Shown here: positions 62,983-64,000 of the stretch, piece by piece
Numbering within the stretch: the stretch's first letter is position 1
Layout of the letters: the number at the start of each line of letters is the position of its first letter
NCBI GenBank assembly: GCA_949287305.1
Contig: CASEFX010000008.1
Span: 59,756-123,755, forward strand
From: an uncultured Sutterella sp.
Lineage (GTDB): Bacteria > Pseudomonadota > Gammaproteobacteria > Burkholderiales > Burkholderiaceae_F
DNA length: 64,000 nucleotides
Direction: 5' to 3'
Translations under genes and position numbers: made by a program
The notes under the pieces: model-generated
What the model saw: the letters and a program-made list of their open reading frames with translations, nothing else
Told to the model about the DNA's origin: nothing
Databases searched by the model: none

Positions 62983-63779
62983 ACCGAAACGACTCCCTTG
63001 ATGTGGGGGTGCGGATCGTAGCCGACGATTTCGAAGTCCTCGTAGCGATAGTCGAAGATCGATTCGGGACGGCGGTGAATGACGAGCTTCGGATAGGGGC
63101 GCGGCTCGCGCGAGAGCTGGAGTTCCACCTGCTCGAAGTGGTTCTTGTAGATGTGGCAGTCCCCGCCCGTCCAGACGAAGTCGCCCACCTCGAGGTCGCA
63201 CTGCTGCGCGACCATGTGCGTAAGCAACGAATAGGAGGCGATGTTGAAGGGAACGCCGAGGAAGATGTCGCAGCTACGCTGATAGAGCTGGCACGAGAGA
63301 CGCCCGCCCGCCACGTAGAACTGCATGAGAAGGTGGCAGGGAGGAAGCGCCATCTTCGGCACTTCGGCCACGTTCCAGGCCGAGACGATCAGGCGGCGCG
63401 AGTCGGGATTGCGCTTGATTTCGTCGATGAGGTTTGCGATCTGATCGACGGTCTCGCCGTCGGCGCCGCGCCAGCTGCGCCACTGCACGCCGTAGACGGG
63501 ACCGAGGTTGCCGTTTTCATCGGCCCACTCGTCCCAGATGCGAACGCCGTTTTCCTTGAGATAGGCGATGTTGGAGTCGCCCTTCAGGAACCAGAGAAGT
63601 TCGTGAATGATCGAACGAAGATGAAGCTTCTTCGTCGTGACGAGCGGAAAACCTTCCGCAAGATTGAAGCGCATTTGGTAGCCGAACACGGAACGGGTAC
63701 CCGTACCCGTGCGGTCGGCCTTGTCGACCCCGTGCTCGTATACGTAGCGCATCAGGGTCTCGTACTGATTGGAGACCAT
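62979..63779 (-). CDS. thyA: Thymidylate synthase
   Basis: 266 residues from ATG 63779 ([20 protein letters not shown]), with AGGAAAT upstream. Folate/dUMP site [37 protein letters not shown], catalytic Cys in [13 protein letters not shown] (about residue 148), and [19 protein letters not shown]. Methylates dUMP to dTMP. First gene of thyA-folA. Confidence 0.97.
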   Translation of the reverse strand: MVSNQYETLMRYVYEHGVDKADRTGTGTRSVFGYQMRFNLAEGFPLVTTKKLHLRSIIHELLWFLKGDSNIAYLKENGVRIWDEWADENGNLGPVYGVQWRSWRGADGETVDQIANLIDEIKRNPDSRRLIVSAWNVAEVPKMALPPCHLLMQFYVAGGRLSCQLYQRSCDIFLGVPFNIASYSLLTHMVAQQCDLEVGDFVWTGGDCHIYKNHFEQVELQLSREPRPYPKLVIHRRPESIFDYRYEDFEIVGYDPHPHIKGVVSV

Positions 63780-63813
63780 GGAAGGATTTCCTGAGAAAAA
63801 GTAAAGACTGAAC

Positions 63814-63819
63814 ATTGTA
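63814..63819 (-). promoter_or_regulatory. Candidate -10 of thyA
   Basis: TACAAT on the minus strand, about 35 bases upstream of the start codon. The -35 is weak (CGTTTT region). Confidence 0.4.
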
Positions 63820-63854
63820 GCCTACGGCCGACCAAAAACGAATGGCTCGTGTTT

Positions 63855-64000
63855 TCCCCGATCGGGTAGGGGGTTCCCTCACGAGTTCCCCCTCCCACAC
63901 CGCAACCCGCCAGTGACACGGGCTTCCGGACGTGCCGTTCGGCATCCGGCGGTTTCTAAATTGATGGAGTGTCTTGTCACTGTCACCCCTGCTTTCGTCC
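63855..64000 (-). mobile_element. Probable 3' tail of a group II intron (domains V and VI), cut by window edge
   Basis: Read on the minus strand, CCGGATGCC-GAAC-GGCACGTCCGG (plus 63926-63949) has the group II domain V pattern: GCCGnATGC on one side and GCACGTnCGG with its bulge on the other. It is followed by a domain-VI-like stem GGGGGAACTC...GGGAACCCCC (plus about 63866-63892) and an ending CCCTACCCGAT. The body, including any reverse transcriptase, would lie beyond 64000. The assignment is by pattern only. Confidence 0.45.

Overview
The window is chromosomal DNA of a high-GC Gram-negative bacterium, most likely a betaproteobacterium (Burkholderiales; a Sutterellaceae-like gut organism is my best guess). 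This rests on gene content and order (pyrG-kdsA-eno-ftsB, an RmuC/MdaB/entericidin cluster, a tripartite tricarboxylate permease end) and on metabolism oriented to amino acids, formate and organic acids. It was inferred by reading, not by a database search.

Layout. 1-10 kb: the end of a TctA-type permease, a periplasmic SIMPL-domain protein, four tandem paralogous sodium:neurotransmitter-type symporters mostly separated by terminators, a flavodoxin/ferredoxin fusion and an RlmD-like rRNA methyltransferase. 10-19 kb: DinG/YoaA-type helicase, nitroreductase, PIN protein, and the operon ybaL-rmuC-mdaB-entericidin with a tiny membrane protein. 19-24 kb: a BMP/Nup-type nucleoside ABC transporter. 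24-34 kb: a lower-GC type I-E CRISPR-Cas island starting beside tRNA-Arg and tRNA-Ser, with a 22-repeat array lying inside the cas gene series between cas5e and cas1. 34-41 kb: membrane formate dehydrogenase (fdnGHI) with fdhE and fdhD. 41-46 kb: a dicarboxylate/amino-acid symporter, six tandem copies of a 126-bp element, and an amino-acid permease. 46-54 kb: ftsB, eno, kdsA, pyrG, a zinc-type efflux protein, argG and a periplasmic asparaginase. 54-62 kb: kdpFABCD. 62-64 kb: two identical tRNA-Arg genes, a DnaA-box cluster, folA-thyA and what looks like the 3' tail of a group II intron.

Most striking observation: the three oldest (leader-distal) CRISPR spacers all encode, in the same orientation, conserved pieces of a formate dehydrogenase alpha subunit (ICCYCTGGCG, NSGSWIQWSEK, KGYFCWGMNP). 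They match the fdnG gene about 10 kb away in this window at 23/32, 23/32 and 29/32 bases, with most differences synonymous. The array therefore appears to carry a block of memory against a homologue of the neighbouring housekeeping operon. Other unusual points are a KdpD whose phospho-accepting histidine is asparagine and which has no adjacent kdpE, the 126-bp element array, the origin-like DnaA-box cluster, and an array and cas6e in unusual positions within the cas locus.

The genes fit an anaerobic or microaerobic amino-acid and organic-acid user: formate oxidation through FdnGHI feeds quinones, Na+ symporters, a permease and asparaginase supply amino acids, and Kdp scavenges potassium.
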